From JAXGQE01 sp040766585 (GTDB taxonomy: Bacteria > Bacillota > SLNR01), in contig JAXGQE010000007.1 of assembly GCA_040766585.1 (NCBI GenBank), forward strand, positions 62,001 to 126,000: a stretch of 64,000 bases of DNA. Reading direction: 5' to 3'. The notes beneath the pieces are model-generated. The model was not told the DNA's origin and searched no databases. It saw nothing but the letters and a program-made list of their open reading frames with translations. How positions within the stretch are numbered: the first letter of the stretch is position 1; every line of letters starts with the position of its first letter. The translations under genes were made by a program, and so were the position numbers. Below are positions 43,832 to 52,400 of this stretch, in pieces.

Positions 43832-44770
43832 CTACTCCACATCGTCCCTCTTTAAGAAAGCTGTCATGCAGTGAATGGCACCCCATCCTTTTTGCAGTTC
43901 ATCAATATCGATCTCAATAACCTCCACACCCGCCTTCTCCAGCGAATCACGGGTATGGGGATTTCCTGCCGGCATGACAATTTTTCCGGGTTCCAGGGCC
44001 ACAAAGTTAATCCCACCGGACACCTCTGCTTCCTCCGGATGATTGCATTCAACGATTTTAAATCCTCGTTCCATCAAGAAAATGACGGTATCGTGAGGGG
44101 TTTCCCACGGGAAGACGACCGCCACATCCTTATCGGCAATATTCATGTTGCCATCCAAATGGGCATGGCCGTAAGGGATTTGTGTATAGCAGAAATGATT
44201 GACACCCACATTGCGCAGTTCGGCTTCCACCTGACGGGCCCCTTCGGCATTGCAGCGATTTCCCAGCCCCAAAAGAACGGATTCTTTGTCCACCCAAAGA
44301 ACACAAGCTCCTTCAAAAGTAGCCGATCCATTGATGGTCTTGATAATCGGAACACCCAAATTGCCCAGGGCTTTGGCTACATAACGCTCTTCTCCCCGTC
44401 GCACTTCAATGGCCGGACGAGTGACAATGGCCCCTTCCGGAGTCATCAACATCAGATCCCGGCAAAAAAGGGCATTGGGATAATCCCCGGTTTCTTCCAC
44501 ATAATGCACTACAACCCCGTGATCCTTATAGATCTGGGCCAGCTCATCGTGCTGATCTCTGGCTTTGGCTGGATCCATGGGGGCCTTCCAGCGGTATTTG
44601 GCGTACGTGTTCTCCATATTCTCGATCTCATGCCCCGGTCGGCGCATCAAGACGGAGCGAAGTTTTCCGATTTCGGAATTGACGCCCCAGTCTCCCCATA
44701 GTTTTTTAATTTCATCCTTAAAGGGGGTCGGATTGGCAAACCAACGTTCACCGTGTGCTTCAATGGCCAT
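43832..44770 (-). CDS. Arginine deiminase/amidinotransferase superfamily enzyme
   Basis: A 312-aa protein of the guanidine-modifying (pentein) superfamily. It shows NALFCRDLML, the catalytic histidine in HAHLDGNMNI (near residue 212) and a C-terminal catalytic cysteine in GAIHCMT. Candidate activities are arginine deiminase-like, arginine dihydrolase, or dimethylargininase; the sequence alone does not decide. The ATG at 44770 (GGAAGGGAG upstream) is preferred to the TTG two codons earlier. It sits between a ThiF-like gene and argH. Confidence 0.82.
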   Translation of the reverse strand: MAIEAHGERWFANPTPFKDEIKKLWGDWGVNSEIGKLRSVLMRRPGHEIENMENTYAKYRWKAPMDPAKARDQHDELAQIYKDHGVVVHYVEETGDYPNALFCRDLMLMTPEGAIVTRPAIEVRRGEERYVAKALGNLGVPIIKTINGSATFEGACVLWVDKESVLLGLGNRCNAEGARQVEAELRNVGVNHFCYTQIPYGHAHLDGNMNIADKDVAVVFPWETPHDTVIFLMERGFKIVECNHPEEAEVSGGINFVALEPGKIVMPAGNPHTRDSLEKAGVEVIEIDIDELQKGWGAIHCMTAFLKRDDVE

Positions 44771-44858
44771 GGACAAAACACTCCCTTCCTATAGTCGTAT
44801 TACTCGGCACTCATCTGTTTGTATTCTCGCCCTGCACGCTGAAATCCTGCCCTCCGTT

Positions 44859-45593
44859 TTAGAGCCCTTTGGCTTTTTGCAGACTGCATACGGGACAGTC
44901 TGTCCGCTTTTCCACAGACAGCCGCATCACTTGGGAATCATGGACCTGGATGGTGATGTACTCAGCGGGGTTGGGCCATGGATCCCGGATCAGGTACTTC
45001 AATGCCAGCGCAGCCTGCCAGCTGCCAATTACCCCTGCCGCCGCTCCAACGATTCCCGGTGAATCTACTGTATCCGGCATGGCACTCATCAAGCAACCGA
45101 GACAGGCAGTTACTTGCGAGTCGAACACCGCCACATATCCGCCCCAGTCGCGGGCTCCGGCACTAATCTCAGGAATTCCGTGAGCATGGGCATAAGCAGC
45201 CACCGCCAGACGGGCTGCCCGATTGTCCAGACAGTCCAGGATCAAATCATAAGAATCCCCGATTCTTTCCAGATCCTTTGCTGCATCCAGATGGTACCCC
45301 GAAATCTGAATTGGATCGCCATTTTGGGCAAGGAATACGCGGGCAGCATCGACCTTGCGCTGGCCCATTTCATGGGTGGTATATAGAATCTGCCGATGCA
45401 GATTGCCAGCTTCCACACAGCCGTGATCGCATAGCCCCAGCACGCCAATACCGGAGCGCGACAAGTAAAGAGCCGCCGCAGATCCTACCCCTCCCAGACC
45501 GACAACCAAGATTTTCTTTTCAGACAAACGCTGCTGATGATCCATTCCAACATGGCGGGCTTGAATCTGCCTCAAGTATCGCTGATCGCTCAT
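44859..45593 (-). CDS. ThiF/MoeB/HesA-family E1-like adenylyltransferase
   Basis: ATP-dependent activating enzyme of 244 aa. The nucleotide-binding motif is GLGGVGSAAALYLSRSG (about residues 33-49), with the aspartate strand LILDCLDN and zinc cysteine pairs CLGCL and CPVCSL. Members adenylate the C-terminus of ThiS, MoaD or related sulfur carriers. No carrier gene lies next to it, so the pathway is open; neighbours suggest no clear cofactor link. Confidence 0.85.
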   Translation of the reverse strand: MSDQRYLRQIQARHVGMDHQQRLSEKKILVVGLGGVGSAAALYLSRSGIGVLGLCDHGCVEAGNLHRQILYTTHEMGQRKVDAARVFLAQNGDPIQISGYHLDAAKDLERIGDSYDLILDCLDNRAARLAVAAYAHAHGIPEISAGARDWGGYVAVFDSQVTACLGCLMSAMPDTVDSPGIVGAAAGVIGSWQAALALKYLIRDPWPNPAEYITIQVHDSQVMRLSVEKRTDCPVCSLQKAKGL

Positions 45594-45626
45594 GGAAAAA
45601 CCCTCTCTCCTGCTTTTTATGGCAAA

Positions 45627-45668
45627 ACAAATGCCTTATGCAAACTCTATCGTTTGTCATAAGGCATC
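45627..45668 (-). terminator. Large hairpin after speD, probable terminator
   Basis: ATGCCTTATG and CATAAGGCAT (10 bp) enclose an inner CAAAC/GTTTG stem with one bulged base. On the minus strand it is followed by TTGTTTTG. It lies about 80 bases after the speD stop. Confidence 0.65.
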
Positions 45669-45748
45669 ATTCCGCAGCCAGGCTGCAGATACCTGCATCA
45701 GCAGTCGAGCAGTACTCTTTGGATTCGGAAAGCCGCCTGTGAGCGGAG

Positions 45749-46126
45749 CTACCCATCCTCATCCTTTCCGTGCAGGGTGTTGAATATCCCCCGCCGGGAT
45801 TCGGTTGCTGTAACACTTTCAGCTCCGAACTTTTCCACAATGTCATTGCAGGCGACCCAAGGGTCGACTTCGTCGCCGCAGGTGAAGACGTCCAGTGCCG
45901 CATATCCCAGTTCCGGCCAGGTATGTATGGTCAGGTGGGACTCGCTGATGATAATGACACCGCTGACACCCTGCGGAGAGAACCTGTGGAAAGCCACCTC
46001 CCGAATTTCTGCTCCTGCTTTCAGGGCTGCATTCACCATGATCGTCTCTATCTGCTGCGCATCGTTTAGCACATTGTGATCACAGCCGAATACTTCCGCC
46101 AGTATATGGCGCCCCAAAGCATCCAT
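45749..46126 (-). CDS. speD: S-adenosylmethionine decarboxylase proenzyme SpeD
   Basis: Makes decarboxylated SAM for polyamine synthesis; the proenzyme cleaves itself to form a pyruvoyl group. The 125-aa protein is the short class 1B type. The cleavage motif ESHLTIHTWPE is intact with the serine that becomes pyruvoyl (near residue 63), and a conserved FTCGD follows. GGAGGAGAAAGG precedes the ATG at 46126. No speE is in this window. Confidence 0.96.
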   Translation of the reverse strand: MDALGRHILAEVFGCDHNVLNDAQQIETIMVNAALKAGAEIREVAFHRFSPQGVSGVIIISESHLTIHTWPELGYAALDVFTCGDEVDPWVACNDIVEKFGAESVTATESRRGIFNTLHGKDEDG

Positions 46127-46247
46127 CCTTTCTCCTCCCTTCACATTGAAGCAATCAAAATAATTTTAGCAAATCTGCACCAATTGTCAAGGAGTATTTA
46201 TGGTGGAAACACTGATGAGCGCTTGCTTTGCAGTTGCTTTTCAGATT

Positions 46248-47015
46248 CTACTCTTCCCGTACTACCGGATTTTCCAAAACACCGATTTCTTCGATTTCCA
46301 CCCGCACCACATCACCCGGTTCAATGGGGCCGACGCCGGACGGTGTTCCGGTGATGATCACATCACCCGGTAGAAGGGTCATCTGGTCAGACACATAACT
46401 GACGATCTTTTGGATATTGAAAATCATGTTATCGGTATTGGAGTTTTGCTTGATCTGTCCGTTCACATGGCAGGTAATCTTCTGTTTGTTGGGATCGATG
46501 CCGGTCACAATGTAATCGCCCACCGGGCAGAATGTGTCAAAGGATTTGGCCCGGGTCCACTGTCCGTCTCCCCGTTGGAAAACGCGCTCTGAAACATCGT
46601 TGGCGGCAAAATAGCCCAACACAGCATCCAGTGCATTCTCTTCGGAAATACGTTTTGTCTTCTTTTTCATGACAATGCCGATCTCTGCTTCAAAGTGGGT
46701 GAGGGTAGCCTGTTTGGGCAGTACAATCTCATCCCCGTTGGCACAGATGGATGTGGGGGCCTTCAAAAAGATCAATGGTTCTTTGGGTGGTTCACGATCT
46801 GCGCCGCCTTCTTTGACATGATCTAGATAGTTCAGACCAATGGCGATCAGTTTGCTGGGTTTGATGGGCGGCAGGAGTTTTACATCTTCCAGAGCCCATT
46901 CTTTTCCGGACAGGGTATAATCCCCGTAAATGCATCCGTCAATTCCTTTGACTTTGCCGTTTTCTGCAATCCCGTACATCTCTTTTCCGTCTGCTTCAAA
47001 TCGTGCGAACTTCAT
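46248..47015 (-). CDS. Fumarylacetoacetate hydrolase family protein
   Basis: A 255-aa protein of the FAH superfamily, which hydrolyses or decarboxylates beta-diketones and acylpyruvates. Metal-ligand and core motifs are visible: HFEAEIGIVM, FAANDVSER, SFDTFCPVGDYI and the closing TGTPSGVGPIEPGDVV. The substrate is unknown. GAGGAGGTTTTTCA precedes the ATG at 47015. It overlaps no gene but lies 13 bases after a small membrane protein, and the four genes from 49087 down to here form a compact run. Confidence 0.9.
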   Translation of the reverse strand: MKFARFEADGKEMYGIAENGKVKGIDGCIYGDYTLSGKEWALEDVKLLPPIKPSKLIAIGLNYLDHVKEGGADREPPKEPLIFLKAPTSICANGDEIVLPKQATLTHFEAEIGIVMKKKTKRISEENALDAVLGYFAANDVSERVFQRGDGQWTRAKSFDTFCPVGDYIVTGIDPNKQKITCHVNGQIKQNSNTDNMIFNIQKIVSYVSDQMTLLPGDVIITGTPSGVGPIEPGDVVRVEIEEIGVLENPVVREE

Positions 47016-47028
47016 TGAAAAACCTCCT

Positions 47029-47310
47029 CTATTTTCTGATTGGCTCCCGGCCTTCACGCTGGGCTTTCAATGTAACGCCGTAGTATGCGGCACCGGCAAT
47101 ACCCAGGGCAATGCTGGTCATCAGCCGCTCGCCGCTGGACAAAGGCTGCTTCATGATCAGATCGAAAACCACATACACAGCCGGATACGCAATAATGAAA
47201 AAAAGCAGGAAATACAAGCCCAGAATCACCCAGGGATTGACTTTTTCCATTTTCCTCTGTCGAAACGATTTCTTGTATCCGCCGCTTTTCTTCTTTTTCT
47301 TTGTTGCCAA
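47029..47310 (-). CDS. Small membrane protein, unknown function
   Basis: A 93-aa protein with a lysine-rich N-terminus (TKKKKKSGGYKKSFRQRK) followed by two predicted helices (about 27-50 and 60-80). It resembles no family I know. GGGAGGGAAATGG precedes its ATG. Position between the START-like gene and the FAH gene suggests a shared transcript. Confidence 0.6.
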   Translation of the reverse strand: MATKKKKKSGGYKKSFRQRKMEKVNPWVILGLYFLLFFIIAYPAVYVVFDLIMKQPLSSGERLMTSIALGIAGAAYYGVTLKAQREGREPIRK

Positions 47311-47338
47311 TCCATTTCCCTCCTAAGTCTTGGTGCTC

Positions 47339-47776
47339 TTAGCTGTTCTCAATTTTTGCCTTAATCCCTCTCAGCATCATTTCACAGTTTTCGCGAACCT
47401 TGATTTTGGCAATGGGATGTAGCAGCATGGCAACCATAGGGATCCCGAATTCAAAATCCACGGACAGTGTGACCACTGTATCACCGTTTTGCGGTTTGAA
47501 ATGCCACTCCCCTTCGAACTTTTTCAGATCGCCTTCAATCTGGGTGTAGCGAATGATGTGGTTTTCATCGTCGAATTCATCCCGTTCGGTCCATTTCAGT
47601 ACTTTGCCTTCCAGCTTGGTGATCCACTTGGTCACTGTGCCGTTTTCTGTTCGCTCCAATGTGGTAATACTCTCCACATCTTTCATAAACTCCGGGTATG
47701 TTTCCATGTCTTTGGCCAGTTCATACACCACCGCCGGTTCAGCCTTTACCGTAATGCTTGATTCTACATATGGCAT
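47339..47776 (-). CDS. SRPBCC/START-like (COQ10-type) protein
   Basis: A 145-aa protein of the polyketide cyclase/START-like fold, with the hydrophobic-ligand-binding pattern MPYVESSITVKAEPAVVYEL and YPEFMKDVES at the N-terminus and a long C-terminal helix. Such proteins bind lipids, quinones or aromatic compounds; this subgroup is like COQ10/RatA. It lies between the class III aminotransferase and the small membrane protein. Confidence 0.82.
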   Translation of the reverse strand: MPYVESSITVKAEPAVVYELAKDMETYPEFMKDVESITTLERTENGTVTKWITKLEGKVLKWTERDEFDDENHIIRYTQIEGDLKKFEGEWHFKPQNGDTVVTLSVDFEFGIPMVAMLLHPIAKIKVRENCEMMLRGIKAKIENS

Positions 47777-47800
47777 CCTATCTCACCCCTGCTTTCTGTA

Positions 47801-49087
47801 CTAGTCCAGATCTTCTGCCACAGCACTGGCTTTTTCAGCGGCTGCGGTTGTCACCTTCACAACATAATCAATCTCATCGCGGGTAATTACCAACGGCGGT
47901 TCCATGCGGATAACCGAAGGATTGTTCAGTGTATAGACAGCCAGAATTCCATGGTCGATGAGTTCCGACATCATCATACCGGCAATACCCGGTTTGGTCA
48001 TTTCCATGCCGATCAGGAACCCTTTCCCCCGCACTTCTTTGATGGCTTTAGGGTAATGGGCAGCAATATTTTTCAGCTGCTGAATCATGTACCCGCCGTT
48101 TTCCGCTGCCTTTTGAGCCAACAGTTCTTCCTGGATCACTTTGATGGCTGCAATCCCCGCTGCACAGGCAATGGGGTTACCGCCGAATGTGGAAGTATGA
48201 ATCAGCGGGTGAACAATAAACTGCTCCCACACCGAAGCTCGAGCCGTAAACGCGCCAATGGGCATGACACCGCCGCCCAGGGCTTTGGCTGTGACTAAAA
48301 TATCGGGGATAACGCCGTAATGATCGGCCGCAAACATGGCACCGGTTCGGGCAAAGCCGGTTTGAACTTCATCCAGAATCAGCAGAATGCGCCGATCGGT
48401 ACACAGTTCCCGGACTTTAGGCAGAAAATCATCATCCGGTACATTGACCCCGCCCTCGCCCTGTATCGGCTCCAGGATCACGGCCGCTGTATCTTCGGTA
48501 ACGGCATTTTTAATGGCTTCAAAATCATTGAACGGGACATGAACAAAACCGGGCAGCATGGGGCCGAATGGATCTTTGTACTGCTGCCGTCCACTGGCGC
48601 TTAACGCACCCAGCGTTTTCCCATGAAAGGCATTGACCGTAGAAATAATGGTATGCTTCCCGGTTGCCATCCGAGCCAGTTTGATGGCCCCTTCATTGGC
48701 TTCTGTACCGCTGTTGCAGAAGAAACTGTACTTCAAATCCCCCGGTGTGACCTCAGCCATTTTTTCGGCCAGATCCGCCATGGGTTTGCTCAACAATATT
48801 TTGGACGAAAGCGGCATCCGATCCATCTGCTCTTTCACTGCAGCTATAATTTTGGGATGGGCATGGCCCGGCACGAACATGCCGTATCCACCGGCACAGT
48901 CCAAATATTTCTTCCCATATATATCCCAAACATTGGTACCCGATGCTTCCCATTCTATGGTGCTGAGGCCCATGAACTTGAACACTGAAGCCAGAGCTGG
49001 ATTCAGATACTGTTCATACTTTTGGATAACATCCTCGACAACCGCATCTTTTTCTTCCTTCGTCCATTCAGTATAGGGTTTATCCAT
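47801..49087 (-). CDS. Class III aminotransferase (putrescine/ornithine type)
   Basis: A PLP-dependent omega-aminotransferase of 428 aa, resembling putrescine aminotransferase. Motifs: SGTEANEGAIKLAR, FHGKTLGALS, the aspartate in LILDEVQTGFARTG and the Schiff-base lysine in LVTAKALGGGVMPIGAF. GGGAGGGAGATTG precedes the ATG at 49087. With speD, argH and the PLP decarboxylase it supports a polyamine or amino-acid degradation role, but the donor is inferred only. Confidence 0.9.
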   Translation of the reverse strand: MDKPYTEWTKEEKDAVVEDVIQKYEQYLNPALASVFKFMGLSTIEWEASGTNVWDIYGKKYLDCAGGYGMFVPGHAHPKIIAAVKEQMDRMPLSSKILLSKPMADLAEKMAEVTPGDLKYSFFCNSGTEANEGAIKLARMATGKHTIISTVNAFHGKTLGALSASGRQQYKDPFGPMLPGFVHVPFNDFEAIKNAVTEDTAAVILEPIQGEGGVNVPDDDFLPKVRELCTDRRILLILDEVQTGFARTGAMFAADHYGVIPDILVTAKALGGGVMPIGAFTARASVWEQFIVHPLIHTSTFGGNPIACAAGIAAIKVIQEELLAQKAAENGGYMIQQLKNIAAHYPKAIKEVRGKGFLIGMEMTKPGIAGMMMSELIDHGILAVYTLNNPSVIRMEPPLVITRDEIDYVVKVTTAAAEKASAVAEDLD

Positions 49088-49229
49088 CAATCTCCCTCCC
49101 GGTATTCGGATTTAATTCCAACACACTTATTTCGCCATACGGTGGGTTTCCCCTTTTCGATACAAGCCGATTTCCGGAGGATTTGCACAATTTTGTGCAA
49201 ATATATCTCTTCTTTTTTTTAAGTTACGC

Positions 49230-49247
49230 AAAAAACGGCTGTAGCCG
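49230..49247 (-). terminator. Short terminator downstream of the VOC gene
   Basis: CGGCT and AGCCG pair around a 2-nt loop, with TTTTTT following on the minus strand. Nearby (49246-49296) a CCGGGCAAA/TTTGCCCGG inverted repeat spans a larger loop. Confidence 0.55.
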
Positions 49248-49321
49248 GGCAAAGTCAATGGGATGCTTGCCCTTTTGCCCGGTCAGCTTGACTACCATCA
49301 CTTTTTCGATGACGGTACGAA

Positions 49322-49798
49322 CTAGTCTTTATACTGCTTGGCTGCCTCCCGGACAAAGTCCACCGGCATGGTGAGTATGGCAGACACCCGGTCTTCCGAC
49401 AGTCCTTCCTGAAGCAGGCGGTATGCAGTATGCTGCAAGGATTCACCCACCTCCAGGACATGTCCGTCCGGATCATAAAAACGCATCACTTTTTGCCGCC
49501 ACGGCTGTTCCCTCGGAGGGTGAATCATCCCAAGATCATCATTGTGGGCAGCATAAAATGCATCCACATCATCCATCTCAAAATACAGTTCGAAACTGTG
49601 GCTGCGGTACTGAACATCATGGCCGTCCAGCAGTGTGCGGTAATGATCTGCCAGATGGATGGCAAAATCGCCGTGGAATGTTACATTCTCCCCGTAGTCA
49701 TAGCGAACTGTCTGCTGCATGACATTTTCATAAAACTGCCGGGACCGCTCAATATTTTCCACCACCAAAAGAGGACAGATATACTTCACTCTTCTCAT
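49322..49798 (-). CDS. VOC-family (glyoxalase/bleomycin resistance-like) protein
   Basis: A 158-aa vicinal-oxygen-chelate protein. The first beta-alpha-beta-beta-beta module is seen (ICPLLVVENIERSRQFYENVM), then YFEMDDVDAFYAAH and RFYDPDGHVLEVGES, where the C-terminal glutamate is a usual metal ligand. It has an extra helical tail of about 35 residues (LLQEGLSEDRVSAIL). Substrate unknown. Ten bases separate it from the DUF2207 gene upstream. Confidence 0.82.
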   Translation of the reverse strand: MRRVKYICPLLVVENIERSRQFYENVMQQTVRYDYGENVTFHGDFAIHLADHYRTLLDGHDVQYRSHSFELYFEMDDVDAFYAAHNDDLGMIHPPREQPWRQKVMRFYDPDGHVLEVGESLQHTAYRLLQEGLSEDRVSAILTMPVDFVREAAKQYKD

Positions 49799-49807
49799 CC
49801 TTTCCTG

Positions 49808-51676
49808 TTACCAGCTGCGGCCACCGCCGCCGCCTCCCCCTCCGCCGGAGAATCCACCGCCGCCAAAACCACGGCCGCCGCTGCCGCTTTGCGGATTTAC
49901 CGCCATACGGGTACCGGCAGATGACAAACTTCGGTTCATGCTGTTGGCAAAAATATACGGATTGAAACGAGTCCCGGAGTATCCCCGGTACCATTCCGGC
50001 GGTTCCAGAGCCAGATCCTTGAATTTCTGCGCCCACTTAGCGGTGACACGAAGCACCATGGCATAGGGCAGAATGTCGTAGAAATAGGATGGGCTTTCAT
50101 CCAGCAGAGTCTCCAGACGATTCTTTTCTGCCGTGAGCAAGAATCGGCGAAATCCCAACAATTTCCCCATAATCCGATCTCCATAGGGAGTCCGTTTTGT
50201 CGTTGCCCGGGCCAGCCCGTGGGCGCCCAAAACCAAAACGATGACCGGCAGGACCACCAATGACAGCGCTGTGCTGGATGACAATGCAATCAATAGGGCA
50301 GTGCCGCCAACCAGAGCCGGTACCGATACCAGAAGCAGTCCCAGCGCTGCCGGACGAGACATGACTTTGCCCCGGGTTATGTAGGTAACCAAACCGGCCA
50401 TACCGGCAAAGGGAAGCAACGCCAGCAGGAGCCCGATAAAGATGGTTTCTGCGCCAAAGAACGGGTTCAGTGTAACCAGATGGATGGCAGAACCCAAAGC
50501 CCACAGCGGCACCAGCGACAGTAAGGTCAGTAAAACGCTGTAAACGACGCTGGAGCGCTCCAGCAGGCGAGTTTCCGGACTTTGGAAATGATCAGCCAGA
50601 AGACTTTGCGTAATGGTCATTTCCTGGTGGAATGTGCCGGCAAGTTCCCGGGTCGTCACTTCGCTGCGTTTGCCCTGGAAAAGCTTATCGAAAAAGTAGG
50701 ATACGAAGGGTTTCTCTCCCCCGCTAATTTCGCGACGCTTGATCAGCCGCAGATCGTTTTTCCCCATCTCTTCAATAATCAGATACCCTTTGGCGGCCAG
50801 ATACAAGATCAGGCTAGTTATATCTTGAGACGATGCGCCTCCGTCGTAGATGAACCCTGCTTCTGCCGGGGTAATCCCTTCCGGCGGATAGAATTCAGGG
50901 GTAATGACCAGATGGGAATCCCGGCCTTTGGAATTCCATAGCAAGTACGAAACAGCCGTCACCAGACCGGCCAAGAGCGGTACCAGAATATGCAAATACC
51001 GTCCGGGCGGTGAATACTGGCTGTAATACCCGACAGGAAGCTCCAGAAAAACGGTTACAGCCTCCCGGGGTCCCAGCGGCTGTTTCAGTCGCGCAATCAG
51101 AGGGGACGCTGAATCTACAATCAGAAGCGAATCGTCTTCGGATCCCACCGGGCCGGCCGTCCACACTGGGGTTCCTTCAAACTCAGCGGGCATGGTTATG
51201 CTGAAACGGCCGCTTTCAATGGTGGTATCCCATTCTGCACCGATGAGATTCAAATAGAACAGTTCGTTGTTTTCTTCCAAGAATGATGCCCCAAAATTCA
51301 ATGTGTACTCAATTCGATATATTTTGGTTTCACCCGGATCCAGAAACACATTGGGATCTCCGATTCGCACGGATGCGTAACCGCCCTCTCGGGTCACTTC
51401 ATACGGTTCATCCAAGACCCGGATATTTTCCAGTTTCACCGGCATACTGCGAAAAGTCAATGGGATGTCCCGGATGATACCCCGCCGTGACTCTGTAAAG
51501 GTCAGTTCGATGCTTTCTTCAATATGAACCCGGGTATCGCTGTCTACCCGCACATCCACATTGAACTCCTGGATCGTGAACGCTTCTTGAGCAAATACAG
51601 ATCCTGAAAAAAAAACAGCGCAAAACAACACACAAAGGACTGCCGCAGCAATGCGCTTAAAAGGATACTCGAACAT
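49808..51676 (-). CDS. DUF2207 membrane protein with glycine-rich tail
   Basis: A 622-aa protein: signal peptide (residues 1-28, ending SGSVFAQE), an extracellular beta-rich DUF2207 domain (about 30-240), a membrane helix near 210, a cytoplasmic part, two or more helices around 360-440 and a C-terminal run of glycines. DUF2207 proteins often pair with LemA, as here. The start is a judgement: the ATG at 51676 has GGGAG nine bases upstream, and a TTG at 51703 with AAGGGTGAG is also plausible. Confidence 0.85.
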   Translation of the reverse strand: MFEYPFKRIAAAVLCVLFCAVFFSGSVFAQEAFTIQEFNVDVRVDSDTRVHIEESIELTFTESRRGIIRDIPLTFRSMPVKLENIRVLDEPYEVTREGGYASVRIGDPNVFLDPGETKIYRIEYTLNFGASFLEENNELFYLNLIGAEWDTTIESGRFSITMPAEFEGTPVWTAGPVGSEDDSLLIVDSASPLIARLKQPLGPREAVTVFLELPVGYYSQYSPPGRYLHILVPLLAGLVTAVSYLLWNSKGRDSHLVITPEFYPPEGITPAEAGFIYDGGASSQDITSLILYLAAKGYLIIEEMGKNDLRLIKRREISGGEKPFVSYFFDKLFQGKRSEVTTRELAGTFHQEMTITQSLLADHFQSPETRLLERSSVVYSVLLTLLSLVPLWALGSAIHLVTLNPFFGAETIFIGLLLALLPFAGMAGLVTYITRGKVMSRPAALGLLLVSVPALVGGTALLIALSSSTALSLVVLPVIVLVLGAHGLARATTKRTPYGDRIMGKLLGFRRFLLTAEKNRLETLLDESPSYFYDILPYAMVLRVTAKWAQKFKDLALEPPEWYRGYSGTRFNPYIFANSMNRSLSSAGTRMAVNPQSGSGGRGFGGGGFSGGGGGGGGGRSW

Positions 51677-52211
51677 TTTCCCGTTCTCCCGTTTCAATTT
51701 CAAAATACTCACCCTTCTTAAACCCGAACATGCCTGCGACAATGGAGCCGGGGAACAGTTCGGTTCGGGTATTGTAGTCTTTTACGACAGCATTGTAGTA
51801 TTTGCGGGATTGTGCAATGTCTTCTTCCACTTTCTGCAGCTGTGCCTGAAGATCCAAAAAGTTGGTGTTGGCTTTTAATTCCGGATAGTTTTCAGCCAGT
51901 GCAAACAATGATTTCAGTGTACCGGTCAGCATGTTCTCGCCCTGGGCCCGTTCTTCCAGATTCTGCGCACCCATGGCTTTGCTGCGGGCCTCCACCACTT
52001 TTTCAAATGTTTCTCGCTCGTGGCTGGCATACCCCTTTACAGTCTCCACCAGATTGGGAATCAAATCATACCGCTTTTTCATGTACACATCCATGGTGGC
52101 AAAGCCTTCATCTTTCAAATTCCGCAGAGTGATCAGACGGTTGTAGATGCCGACGCCCCATAGGACAAGCGCTGCTGCCAGCAGCAATATTCCACCGAAA
52201 AAATACTGCAT
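51657..52211 (-). CDS. lemA: LemA family protein
   Basis: A 184-aa protein with an N-terminal membrane anchor (residues 5-25, GGILLLAAALVLWGVGIYNRL) and a coiled helical LemA domain (KKRYDLIPNLVETVKGYASHE, AENYPELKAN, then VKDYNTRTELFPGSIVAGMF). Function not settled in the family. AGGAGGAATAGGT precedes the ATG. Overlaps the DUF2207 gene by 20 bases, so they are probably coexpressed. Confidence 0.93.
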   Translation of the reverse strand: MQYFFGGILLLAAALVLWGVGIYNRLITLRNLKDEGFATMDVYMKKRYDLIPNLVETVKGYASHERETFEKVVEARSKAMGAQNLEERAQGENMLTGTLKSLFALAENYPELKANTNFLDLQAQLQKVEEDIAQSRKYYNAVVKDYNTRTELFPGSIVAGMFGFKKGEYFEIETGERENVRVSF

Positions 52212-52400
52212 ACCTATTCCTCCTCGTCAAAAATATTGGAAATCCATTGGGTATAAGCTCAGGATCGTGAATGGTTCCCGTTATTGGAACATACCTCGGG
52301 GAATGTGTTTCTGCGATAAGATGCATAATCCTGCTGTCAATCAGTTCAATCAGCAAAAATGTTGGCTTCAAGCAGCTTTTATACTGTCTTCACGTGATCA

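Noticed and set aside
43871..44701. 276-codon plus-strand ORF
   Set aside because: Antisense to the deiminase-superfamily gene.
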